Source of the DNA: JAWLGW01 sp964569055 | GTDB taxonomy: Bacteria; Planctomycetota; J058 | Reading direction: 5' to 3' | Assembly: GCA_964569055.1 (NCBI GenBank) | Contig: CAZMSZ010000151.1 | Span: 1 to 16,268, forward strand | Length of the DNA stretch: 16,268 bases | Part shown: piece by piece, positions 7,920 through 14,911 of the stretch | Numbering within the stretch: the first letter of the stretch is position 1 | How the letters are laid out: each line of letters starts with the position of its first letter | Notes under the pieces: model-generated | Told to the model about the DNA's origin: nothing | The model's input: only the letters and a program-made list of their open reading frames with translations | Database searches by the model: none | Program-made: the position numbers and the translations under genes

Positions 7920-9200
7920 CTAGAACCGGAACTCGAGCGACGCCGCCACGATGTCGACGTACGTGTCGTACTGCCCGTTGGCGGTGAGCCCCGTCTCGAT
8001 CCCCTCGAGGTTGTCCTTGGTCGCGGTCTCGAAGAACAGGTGCATGTAGGAGACGTGGAACCGCACGTGCTCGAGCTCGAGCCCCACGCCGATCGAGACG
8101 CCGTTGCGGTCGGCGTCGGGGAGGCGCGGGCTGAGGGTGTGGCCGGGGACCGGCGTCTCGTCGTGGAAGTAGCCGGCCGTGATCGAGAGCCAGTCGAGCG
8201 GCTTCACCTCGGCGCCGATCATGAACATGCTCGCGTCGTGCCAGTCGAAGTCGATCGTCTGGACGGTCGGCGCGCCTGGCGTGTCGATCTCGATCACGAG
8301 CTCGTCGAGGGTCGACCAGCCGATCCACTTGTAGCCGAGCTCGAGCCAGAACACGTCCTCGACCAGCTCGACCTGCAGGCCGACCTGCAGCCAGGGCGGC
8401 AGCGTGACCTCGGTGGAGGCGCGGGCGCGCGGCGGGAGCCCCGCCGCCGCCGGCACGTTGCGGAACTTGGCGTCGCCCACGATCTCGTGGTCGTCGGGGG
8501 TGGCGCGCCAGGTGACCCCGATCGCCACCCGCTCGTCCAGGAACGCGGGCTGGAAGTGGAGCGCGACCATGTAGCCCACGTTGAGGTGGGCCGACTCGCC
8601 CTCCAGCTCGAAGTGGCCGTCGGGCGCGCCGAGGAAGCGGAAGTCGAGGGCGCGGGTCAAGCGGACCGACTGCGGCAGCGCCTCGGACGCGAACACCAGC
8701 TCGGGGCCGAACGAGAGCGAGAGCCCGAAGTCGATGGGGTCGCTCAGCGTGATCGCCGGCTGGATGAACAGGAACGTCACCTCGGAGGTGAGCGCCTGGT
8801 AGCGCCCCGCCCAGCCGTCGGGCCAGTCCGTCGCCAGGTTGAACGGGGCGAACACGCCGATCCCCGCGTCGAAGATCTCGCTGATGTCGAACGAGGCGAA
8901 CCCGTTCGGCACCAGGTACACGCGGCGGAACTCCTCGTCGTCCCCCTCGCCGGGGTCGGGGTCCCAGTCGAGCTGTCCCGAGAGGATCGTCCAGCCGAAG
9001 CGGATCGAGCTCTGGTCCATGCGCCCGATCGCGGCCGGGTTGTAGTACAGCGCGGAGGCGTCGTCGACGCCGGCGGCGTAGGCGAAGCCGCGCCCGATCG
9101 CTTCGGCGTCGTGGGTGTCGATGTGGAAGCCCGCCGCCGCCGCGGGCCCGCTCCAGGCGATGATCAGCGAGGCTGCGGCGAGCCACGAGGTGCGGCGCAT
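7920..9200 (-). CDS. OmpP1/FadL/TodX-family outer-membrane transport protein
   Basis: This is a 426-residue outer-membrane beta-barrel expected to let long-chain fatty acids or other hydrophobic molecules cross the outer membrane. A signal peptide with likely cleavage after AAA at residue 23 leads to a mature start GFHIDTHDAEAIGRG. The family signature DDASALYYNPAAIGRM follows at about residues 46-61, and the chain ends in an aromatic beta-strand (ASLEFRF) suited to barrel insertion. Alternating polar/hydrophobic strands fill the rest, and the length is normal. The ATG at 9200 has a GGAGGGGGG-type ribosome binding site. It is the first gene of a probable unit with the CehA-like hydrolase (31 bases downstream) and the NUDIX gene, so the transported compound could be a substrate of that hydrolase; this is inference. 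Confidence 0.92.
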   Translation of the reverse strand: MRRTSWLAAASLIIAWSGPAAAAGFHIDTHDAEAIGRGFAYAAGVDDASALYYNPAAIGRMDQSSIRFGWTILSGQLDWDPDPGEGDDEEFRRVYLVPNGFASFDISEIFDAGIGVFAPFNLATDWPDGWAGRYQALTSEVTFLFIQPAITLSDPIDFGLSLSFGPELVFASEALPQSVRLTRALDFRFLGAPDGHFELEGESAHLNVGYMVALHFQPAFLDERVAIGVTWRATPDDHEIVGDAKFRNVPAAAGLPPRARASTEVTLPPWLQVGLQVELVEDVFWLELGYKWIGWSTLDELVIEIDTPGAPTVQTIDFDWHDASMFMIGAEVKPLDWLSITAGYFHDETPVPGHTLSPRLPDADRNGVSIGVGLELEHVRFHVSYMHLFFETATKDNLEGIETGLTANGQYDTYVDIVAASLEFRF

Positions 9201-9230
9201 GGGTGTCCCCCCTCCCGCGTGGAGGGGACG

Positions 9231-9259
9231 TTGTCAGCTAAAGGGCATGCTGATGTCAA
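9231..9259 (-). promoter_or_regulatory. Candidate promoter/operator upstream of the FadL-family gene
   Basis: On the minus strand an exact TTGACA (9259-9254) lies in a locally AT-richer patch 54 bases before the FadL start. The -10 is not clear: TGACAA is at 17-base spacing and TTTAGC lies closer. The patch has partial dyad symmetry on the + strand (TTGTCAGC at 9231-9238 against GCTGATGTCAA at 9249-9259), which could be a regulator site. Confidence 0.35.
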
Positions 9260-9306
9260 GCGCCGTCGCCGGGTGCGACGCGTCATACCCGCGCAGGCGA
9301 CGGGGG

Positions 9307-9331
9307 GTCGCCCGAGCTCAGGTCGGGCGAC
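9307..9331 (-). terminator. Possible GC-rich terminator hairpin at the end of the dehydrogenase gene
   Basis: GTCGCCCGA (9307-9315) and TCGGGCGAC (9323-9331) are perfect inverted arms around a 7-base loop that contains the dehydrogenase stop codon. There is no T-run after it on the minus strand, so a role in termination is uncertain. Confidence 0.3.
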
Positions 9332-10922
9332 GCCCGACGAAGGTCGACGCGCCCCGCGCGAGCAGCCCCTCGAGCAGCGCCCGCCCGCCGTCCTCGGCCG
9401 CCGTCAGCACCGCCGGGAGCGAGAACGCGCTCAAGGCCTCGGTGACCGACAGCACGCCCTCGGCCGAGCTCTTGCGCCCCGCGAAGGGGAACGTGTCGGG
9501 CCCGCGCCGGCACTGCTGGTTGAGGTTGATCCGGCACACCTGGTTGGCGAGCGCGTCGATCAGCGGGCCGACCTCGTCCGGGTCCTGGCCGAACAGGCTG
9601 AGCTGCTGCCCGAACGGGCTGCGCGCGATGTGGTCGAGCACCTCCTCCACCGCGTCGTAGGGGACGATCGGCACCAGCGGGCCGAACTGCTCGACCGAGA
9701 ACAGCGTCGCCTCGGGGCCTACCGGGTAGAGGACGGCGGGGGCGACCAGCGGGCCGCACACTCGGCCGCCGCTAGGGTTGACCACGCGCGCCCCGCGCGC
9801 CACCGCGTCCTCGAGCAGGCGGGTCAGCTCGGCCGGCTTGTGCTCCTCGGGGAGCGGCGTGATCTCGACCCCGCTCACCCAGGGCATGCCGCACGCGAGC
9901 GCCTCGACCGCCGCGCCGAGCCGCTCGGCGAACGCGTCGGCCAGCGAGCGGTGCACGAACAGCAGCTTGAGCGCCGTGCAGCGCTGGCCGTTGAAGGCGA
10001 GCGCGCCGCGCAGCGCCTCGCGCACGGCGAGGTCGAGGTCGGCCGAGGGGAGCACGATCCCGGGGTTCTTGGCGTCCATGCCGAGGATCGTGGTCAACCG
10101 ATACGGCGCGGGGTGCTGCCTCTCGATGATCGCGGCGACCTTGCTCGACCCAATGAACGCGAGCACGTCCACCTGCCCCGAGCGGATCATGGGGCCCACG
10201 ACCTCGGCGCCGTCGCCCGCGATCACGTTCACCACGCCCGGCGGGAAGCAGGCGGCGAGCGCCGGCAGGAGCGGCAGGTTGCAGAGCATGCCCAGCTTGG
10301 GCAGCTTGACCACCGCGGTGTTCCCCATGGCGAGCGCGGGGAGCAGCGTGGTGTAGGTCTCGTTGAGCGGGTAGTTGAAGGGCCCCATGCAGAGCGTGAC
10401 GCCGAGCGGCGCGCGCCGGACCATGCCGACCACCCCGCCCTCGGTCTGGAACCGGCCGCCCGCCCGGTCGAGGTCGCGCAGCGCGGCGATCGTGTCGTCG
10501 ACGTAGGCGATCGTGCGGTCGAACTCCTCGAGCGCCGCCTTCCAGGGCTTGCCGACCTCCCACATCAGGAGCCGCGCCACCTCCTCGCGCAGCGGGCGGA
10601 TCGCCTGGCAGAACGCGCGGATCGCCGCGATCCGCTCCTCGAGCGTGGCGCGGGGCCAGGCGCCGCGCCCGAGCCCCCAGGCCTCGCGCGCGGCGGCCAG
10701 CGCCTCGAGGGCCGTGGCGCCGTCGACGAGCGCCGTCTCGCCGATCACGCGCCGCTCGCTCAGGGCGTCGCCGCGGCGCTCGCACACGACGGAGCGCACC
10801 GGGGCGGTCGGCCCTGCCCAGCGGCGGACCTCGCCGCCGATCAGGTAGTTGCGCCCGTCGGGGTAGACCCCCTGGTCGTGCTCGGGGGGGACCTCCCCCG
10901 CGGCCGGGAACAGCTCGATCAC
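9318..10922 (-). CDS. Aldehyde dehydrogenase superfamily protein, resembling NADP-dependent non-phosphorylating glyceraldehyde-3-phosphate dehydrogenase
   Basis: The protein has 534 residues. ALDH enzymes oxidise aldehydes to acids with NAD(P)+; GAPN converts glyceraldehyde-3-phosphate directly to 3-phosphoglycerate, giving NADPH. Visible motifs are GPFNYPLNE with Asn183 (oxyanion hole), AFIGSS (cofactor region), FNGQRCTALK with nucleophile Cys315, and EQFGP. The C-terminal RGPDTFPFAGRK resembles the RG(P/T)DxFPF segment of GAPN proteins. The general-base glutamate of ELGGK, normally 34 residues before the cysteine, falls at Gly281; the segment reads ILGMDAKNP, with Asp283 nearby. The GTG start at 10922 overlaps the upstream stop as GTGA, implying translational coupling with the Sua5-phosphatase gene. 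Superfamily is certain and GAPN type is likely; activity needs proof given the missing glutamate. Confidence 0.85.
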   Translation of the reverse strand: MIELFPAAGEVPPEHDQGVYPDGRNYLIGGEVRRWAGPTAPVRSVVCERRGDALSERRVIGETALVDGATALEALAAAREAWGLGRGAWPRATLEERIAAIRAFCQAIRPLREEVARLLMWEVGKPWKAALEEFDRTIAYVDDTIAALRDLDRAGGRFQTEGGVVGMVRRAPLGVTLCMGPFNYPLNETYTTLLPALAMGNTAVVKLPKLGMLCNLPLLPALAACFPPGVVNVIAGDGAEVVGPMIRSGQVDVLAFIGSSKVAAIIERQHPAPYRLTTILGMDAKNPGIVLPSADLDLAVREALRGALAFNGQRCTALKLLFVHRSLADAFAERLGAAVEALACGMPWVSGVEITPLPEEHKPAELTRLLEDAVARGARVVNPSGGRVCGPLVAPAVLYPVGPEATLFSVEQFGPLVPIVPYDAVEEVLDHIARSPFGQQLSLFGQDPDEVGPLIDALANQVCRINLNQQCRRGPDTFPFAGRKSSAEGVLSVTEALSAFSLPAVLTAAEDGGRALLEGLLARGASTFVGRRPT

Positions 10923-12052
10923 GCCTCGTCCTCGCCCTGTCGCTCGTCCGCGCCCGGGTCCTCGAGCTCCTCCTCGAGGTCGAGCGCCGCCACGAGCTCC
11001 TCCAGCCGCGCGTCGATGTGCTCGGCGCAGGCCTCGTAGTCCGCCAGCGATCCTCCGATCGGGTCGGGCACCCCGCGCGGGTCGAGCACGATCGTCTTCT
11101 CCTCCGCCTCCGGCCAGGCGCCGAGCACGGCGGCGGTGTGGGCGGGGGTCATGGTCACGATCAGCTCCGCGTCGGCCACCAGCTCGTCGTCGAGCGGCCG
11201 GCTGCGGTGCGCGGACAGGTCGAGGCCGCGCCGACCCAGGAGCTCGCGGGCCGGGTCGGCCGCGGGCGCGCCGTAGCCGGCCGACACGCCGGCCGACTCC
11301 ACCCGGAACCCGAGCGCCTCGAGCTCCTCGAGCGGCACGGCCAGCGCGTCGGCCAGCCGGCGCCGCAGCAGGGCCGCCGCCATGGGGCTGCGGCAGGTGT
11401 TGCCGGTGCATACGAACACGATCAGGCGAGTCAAGGCGCGCTCCACGTTGTCGCGGTCCAAGAAACCCTCGCGGAGCACCTCGGGCACGCCGTCCCCGAC
11501 GACCCGCACCACGGTCGAGGCGGCGCGCAGCGAGGCCGGGCCGCCGTCGATCGCGAGGTCGACCTCGGCGCCGATCGCGCCCAGGGCCTCCTCGAAGGTG
11601 GTGGCGGGCGGCTCCCCCGAGCGGTTGGCGCTGGTGGCCACGATCGGGCAGCGGGCGGCCGCCACCACGTCGCGCGCGAACGCGTTGCCGGGGACGCGGT
11701 AGCCCGTCGTGCCGCCGCTCGCGTCCTCGAGCACCAGCGTCAGCGGCCCCGGCCAGTAGCGGGCGGCGAGCCGCCGCGCGGCCCGCGGCAGGCGCGCGCC
11801 CTCCGCGACCGCGGCCGCGGCGCGCGGGATCAGCCGGGCGAACGGCGCGTCGCCCCGCTCGCCCTTGAGCGCGCGCAGCCGCGCCAGCGCCTCCTCGCGG
11901 TCGGCCCGGCAGGCGATCCCGTAGACCGTCTCGGTCGGGATCAGCACCAGCGCGCCGGCGCGGAGCGCGGCCGCGACCTCCTCCACCAGCGCGGAGGGGT
12001 CGGCGCCGGCCTCGGCCAGGGACCGCGTCTCGACGTGCGGGCTGCTGGTCAT
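10919..12052 (-). CDS. Fusion of TsaC/Sua5 threonylcarbamoyl-AMP synthase with low-molecular-weight protein phosphatase
   Basis: The protein has 377 residues in two domains. Residues 15-198 are TsaC/Sua5/YrdC: PTETVYG (39-45), KGER (63-66), SANRSGEP (141-148) and STVVRV (179-184). This domain makes threonylcarbamoyl-AMP for t6A37 modification of ANN-decoding tRNAs. Residues 209-360 are a low-molecular-weight tyrosine/arginine phosphatase: the P-loop is CTGNTCRSPMA with nucleophile Cys215 and Arg221, and the general acid is Asp330 in GVPDPIGGS. Both active sites look complete. An acidic tail (LEEELEDPGADE) follows. The TsaC part lacks the extra C-terminal Sua5 domain. The genes for these two functions are separate neighbours in some Firmicutes (ywlC/ywlE), so fusion is plausible biologically. 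The ATG at 12052 fits the start of homology but has a weak ribosome binding site. The GAPN-like gene overlaps its 3' end. Confidence 0.9.
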   Translation of the reverse strand: MTSSPHVETRSLAEAGADPSALVEEVAAALRAGALVLIPTETVYGIACRADREEALARLRALKGERGDAPFARLIPRAAAAVAEGARLPRAARRLAARYWPGPLTLVLEDASGGTTGYRVPGNAFARDVVAAARCPIVATSANRSGEPPATTFEEALGAIGAEVDLAIDGGPASLRAASTVVRVVGDGVPEVLREGFLDRDNVERALTRLIVFVCTGNTCRSPMAAALLRRRLADALAVPLEELEALGFRVESAGVSAGYGAPAADPARELLGRRGLDLSAHRSRPLDDELVADAELIVTMTPAHTAAVLGAWPEAEEKTIVLDPRGVPDPIGGSLADYEACAEHIDARLEELVAALDLEEELEDPGADERQGEDEA

Positions 12053-12171
12053 TTGCTCACGCCCCCGAGCCGCCGGACGCCGCGCCCGGCGGGAGCGCCA
12101 TGGTATTCGACACTTCGCAGGAATGCGCCCGCGGCGTGCGTCCTGGAGGAGGCCCGAGCTTCCTACCGACG

Positions 12172-12217
12172 TTGACCTTACGGTGGGGCGCGGGTAGGTT
12201 CGCACCACCCGGGAGGA
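12172..12217 (+). promoter_or_regulatory. Sigma-70-like promoter and ribosome binding site for the secreted-protein gene
   Basis: TTGACC (12172-12177) and TAGGTT (12195-12200) are separated by exactly 17 bases. GGGAGGA (12211-12217) is a strong ribosome binding site 4 bases before the ATG at 12222. The expected transcription start near 12207 gives a leader of about 15 bases. This lies in the 169-base divergent region shared with the Sua5-phosphatase gene, for which I see no clear promoter. Confidence 0.55.
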
Positions 12218-12221
12218 TCCC

Positions 12222-13007
12222 ATGCGCGCGCTGTTGCTCTCGTGCTCGCTGCTGCTCGTCGCCGCCCCGCTCGCCCTCGCGCAGGACACACCCGAGGCCC
12301 CGGCGCCCGCCGAGGACGCCGACGGCCAGGAGCGGGCCGAGGAGGCCGGAGCGGCCGAGCCCGCCGAGGAGGCGGCCCCCGCCCTCGACCCGCGCGTCTC
12401 GGTCAGCAGCGAGAGCAAGCTCGACGGCGAGACGCTCGAGCAGAACATGCTCCAGGCGTTCCTGTGGGAGCGGCTCAACCACTTCCGCCTGCGGGTCGAC
12501 AGCGCCAAGCCGACCGGTATCAAGCAAATGGACGCCTACATCGCCAAGATCGCCAAGTGGTGGGAGAAGGAGGCGCCCGGTGCCGCGCCCGCGAAGGTCA
12601 AGATCGAGGCGATGCAGGACGTGCGCTACGACGCCTCGGAGTTCTACGGCGAGGGCCAGGCCCACAACTTCCACGGCAAGCTCTCCGCCCAGATCAAGGA
12701 CGCCGACGGCGAGGTGACCGCCAAGATCGAGTTCCCGTTCGCGTGGGGCTGGGGCAACAGCTCGGGCAAGACCAAGAACCAGGCGTTCGAGGCCTACAGC
12801 AAGACGGTCCAGACCGCCCTGGCGCTGCTGATCCTGAACCAGCCGGCCGTGCGCGACCGCGTGCCCGCGGAGCGGCGCGAGGCGCTCGCCAAGTGGTCGC
12901 GCAAGGAGCGCGACAAGCTGCTGGCCACGCTGGACGGGAGCACCGACGCGATCAAGCGCGGCGAGCTCGCCAAGCTGTTGCGCGCGCTCGAGCTCGGGGG
13001 CAAGTAG
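12222..13007 (+). CDS. Secreted protein of unknown function
   Basis: The protein has 261 residues and I do not recognise its family. It has a clear signal peptide (MRALLLSCSLLLVAAPLALA) with cleavage before QD at residue 21. There is no lipobox, so it is likely periplasmic or outer-surface. Residues 22-57 are an acidic Ala/Pro/Glu-rich linker. From about residue 58 a folded domain follows: an amphipathic helical segment (ETLEQNMLQAFLWERLNHFRLR), a Lys/Trp-rich segment (IAKIAKWWEKEAPG), a probable beta-sheet part (VKIEAMQDVRYDASEFYGEG), and a charged helical C-terminus. An FPFAWGWGNSSGKTKNQ segment near 168-184 resembles a glycine loop but is not a Walker A motif. No catalytic motif is evident. 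It precedes the HEAT-repeat membrane protein gene by 54 bases and probably shares its promoter, so the two may act together at the envelope. Confidence 0.8.
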   Translation: MRALLLSCSLLLVAAPLALAQDTPEAPAPAEDADGQERAEEAGAAEPAEEAAPALDPRVSVSSESKLDGETLEQNMLQAFLWERLNHFRLRVDSAKPTGIKQMDAYIAKIAKWWEKEAPGAAPAKVKIEAMQDVRYDASEFYGEGQAHNFHGKLSAQIKDADGEVTAKIEFPFAWGWGNSSGKTKNQAFEAYSKTVQTALALLILNQPAVRDRVPAERREALAKWSRKERDKLLATLDGSTDAIKRGELAKLLRALELGGK

Positions 13008-13061
13008 CCGCGGGCGGCTGAACCCGGCCGCCACGACGGACGTCTGCTGGAGGGAGCACCC

Positions 13062-14438
13062 ATGGCGAAGCGCCGGCCGGACGAGGACGACGACCTGGGC
13101 TTCCGCACGCCGACCAAGCGCCCCACGGGCAAGCGGCCGCGCGAGGAGGCGCCGGAGCCCGAGCGCGAGGACGAGCCCGCCCCCAAGGCCAAGCAGGAGA
13201 CCGGCCGGACCCGGCGCAAGGAGCCCGAGCCGCCCCCCGCGCCGGCCGCGAGCGCGCCGGCGCGCGCCTCAGGCAAGGGCGGCAAGGCGCTCCCGCTCCT
13301 GCTCGGGCTCGGGGTGGCCGGGCTGGTGGGCGGCGTGGCGCTGGCCGTGCTGAGCGGCGGCGCGCCGCCCCCCCCGATCGAGACCACGCGGATCCAGCCC
13401 GAGCGGCCCAAGCAGCCGGTCCGCACGCCCGAGGTCACCACCCCCGCCGCGGTCGAGCCGCGCCCCGTGGCGCCGCCGCCCGTGCGCCCGCAGCCCGAGC
13501 CCGAGCCGGTCGAGGCCCCCACCGAGGCGGCCCCGCCCGAGAAGTCGCCCCGGTCGATCGAGGACGTGCTGGCCGAGCTGGCGACGCGCTCGGGGGCGCA
13601 CGCCGAGGTGGCGCGGGCGCTCGAGGAGTTCCTGGCGGTGATCGACCCCACCGGGCTGCGCGACCCGGGCCCCGGGTTCGAGAACTACCTCGAGCGCCGC
13701 CGCCAGGAGGAGGCGCTCCTGGAGCGGATCCGCTCCATGGGCCCGCACGCGGTGGAGGCCCTGCAGGACATGTTCGTGGGCCTCGAGCACCAGCAGTTCC
13801 GCCTGTTCCTGGGCAAGGCCCTGGCGGGGATCCCCGGGCCCGAGGCGCTCGGCGCGGTGGGCGCGCTGCTCGGCCAGTTCAAGGACGTGCCGCTCCAGAC
13901 CACGCTCGTCCGCTACCTGCCCCAGACCCCCGAGTCGGCCGACCTGCTGGCGACCGCGCTGCAGGGCGAAGAGGACGCGAACCTGCGCTGCATGCTGATC
14001 AAGGAGTACAGCGACCGTCTGGGGGGTGACCTCACCCGCGGGAGCGAGCTGTTCCGCCAGGCGGCGACGGGCGACCCCAACCCGAACGTGCGCGCCGAGG
14101 CGGTCACGATCCTGGGCCGCCGCGGCGACCCGGCCGACCAGCAGCTCCTCGAGCAGATCGCGCGCAACGAGCCCATCCTCGCCATTCGCCAGCGCGCGAT
14201 CGAGGCCTACGGGCAGACGGGCAAGGAGGCCGCGCTCCCCTACCTCGAGCAGCTCACGCGCGACCCGTCCTCCTCGCAGAACGTGGCCGCCAGCGCGGTG
14301 CTCGCGATCGGCAAGGTCGGCGGCGACCAGGCGCTCGCCACCCTGGACCTGCTGGCGCAGACCCACCACGACGAGGAGATCCGCCGTCGCGCCAACCGCC
14401 TGGCCCAGTCGCTGCGCCGCGCCAAGGAGCGCAACCCC
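13062..14438 (+). CDS. Membrane-anchored HEAT-repeat protein, 3' end lost in assembly gap
   Basis: 459 residues are visible before the run of N. Residues 1-75 are highly charged and Pro/Ala-rich (cytoplasmic by the positive-inside rule). A single membrane segment (ALPLLLGLGVAGLVGGVALAVL) lies at 76-97. A long Pro/Glu-rich linker (about 100-165) follows, then alpha-helical repeats from about 170 to the gap. Typical HEAT units include NPNVRAEAVTILGRRGDPAD and ILAIRQRAIEAYGQTGKEAALPYL, and then NVAASAVLAIGKVGGDQAL. Such repeats usually bind proteins, so this is probably an envelope scaffold facing the periplasm. The ATG at 13062 has a GGAGGGAG ribosome binding site (13049-13056). Repeats continue to the last readable codon, and the stop lies in or beyond the gap. 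Confidence 0.85.
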
Positions 14439-14538
14439 NNNNNNNNNNNNNNNNNNNNNNNNNNNNNNNNNNNNNNNNNNNNNNNNNNNNNNNNNNNNNN
14501 NNNNNNNNNNNNNNNNNNNNNNNNNNNNNNNNNNNNNN
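14439..14538. other. Assembly gap of 100 N
   Basis: Exactly 100 N, the conventional placeholder for a scaffold gap of unknown length. It removes the 3' ends of two convergent genes: the HEAT-repeat gene on the left and the CDGSH gene on the right. Any reading frame drawn through it is meaningless. Confidence 0.98.
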
Positions 14539-14753
14539 GGGGTGGCGGTCAGCTTGCAGCCGCACCAGGCCACGTGGCGCGGGCGCTCGATCTCGACGAG
14601 CACCGGGCGGATCGAGCAGACGCGGTGGGAGCCGTCGCAGTAGGGCTGGTTCTGCGAGCGGCCGCAGGCGCACCAGGCCTTCTTGCCCGGCTGCTCCTCG
14701 ATCACGTACGGGCGCGCCTGCGGGCAGAGCGGCCGGTCGGGGTCGTCGGTCAT
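14539..14753 (-). CDS. CDGSH iron-sulfur domain protein, probably double-CDGSH, 3' partial
   Basis: 71 full codons are visible, starting MTDDPDRPLCPQ. CACGRSQNQPYCDGSH (about residues 28-43) is an exact CDGSH signature, C-x-C-x2-S-x3-P-x-C-D-G-S-H. Its three cysteines and one histidine bind a 2Fe-2S cluster, as in mitoNEET. A second copy begins as WCGCKLTAT just before the gap, matching the first half of another CDGSH motif, so the intact protein should carry two clusters and be about 80 residues long. Such small proteins act in electron transfer or redox sensing; the partner here is unknown. The ATG at 14753 has an AGGA ribosome binding site 5 bases upstream; a GTG at 14765 would add four residues. 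Iron-sulfur family membership is certain, biological role is not. Confidence 0.9.
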
Positions 14754-14830
14754 TCCCTTCCTCACTTCGGCTCAGGCGATCAGCGAGGCGCCACGAGCGA
14801 GCGGCAGGGCGCCCTCCCTGAAGCGACAGC

Positions 14831-14900
14831 CATTCTGGCATTCGGATTGTTATTCCCTGTTGATATTCCGTGTTGTCTTCTTCTTATCGCGCAATACCTG
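14831..14900. other. AT-rich pocket in the intergenic region between queC and the CDGSH gene
   Basis: By my count 30 of 70 bases at 14831-14900 are G or C, about 43%, while the surrounding sequence is well above 70%. The stretch holds a pyrimidine-rich tract on the + strand (GTTGTCTTCTTCTTATC) and several A/T-rich hexamers. It could be the promoter or regulatory region of the CDGSH gene (minus strand), though no -35/-10 pair is convincing. I see no gene in 14754-14911. Confidence 0.6.
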
Positions 14901-14911
14901 GCGCCTGCTAC

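Noticed and set aside
3635..7987. Very long open frame (1450 codons) on the plus strand opposite the CehA-like gene
   Set aside because: Its translation is Arg/Gly/Val/His-rich without domain logic, while the minus strand encodes a signal peptide and PHP motifs. Long antisense frames are expected at this GC content.
10923..11411. N-terminal extension of the aldehyde dehydrogenase frame up to 11411
   Set aside because: The extension is antisense-like Arg/Gly/Ala sequence lying inside the phosphatase domain of the neighbouring gene. The GTG at 10922 with the GTGA overlap begins recognisable ALDH sequence.
12053..12523. N-terminal extension of the Sua5-phosphatase frame up to 12523
   Set aside because: It overlaps the secreted-protein gene on the other strand and shows Ser/Ala/Arg-rich filler. 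Sua5 homology starts soon after the ATG at 12052.
12057..13034. 325-codon minus-strand frame opposite the secreted-protein gene
   Set aside because: The plus-strand frame has a promoter, ribosome binding site and signal peptide; the minus frame is a composition shadow.
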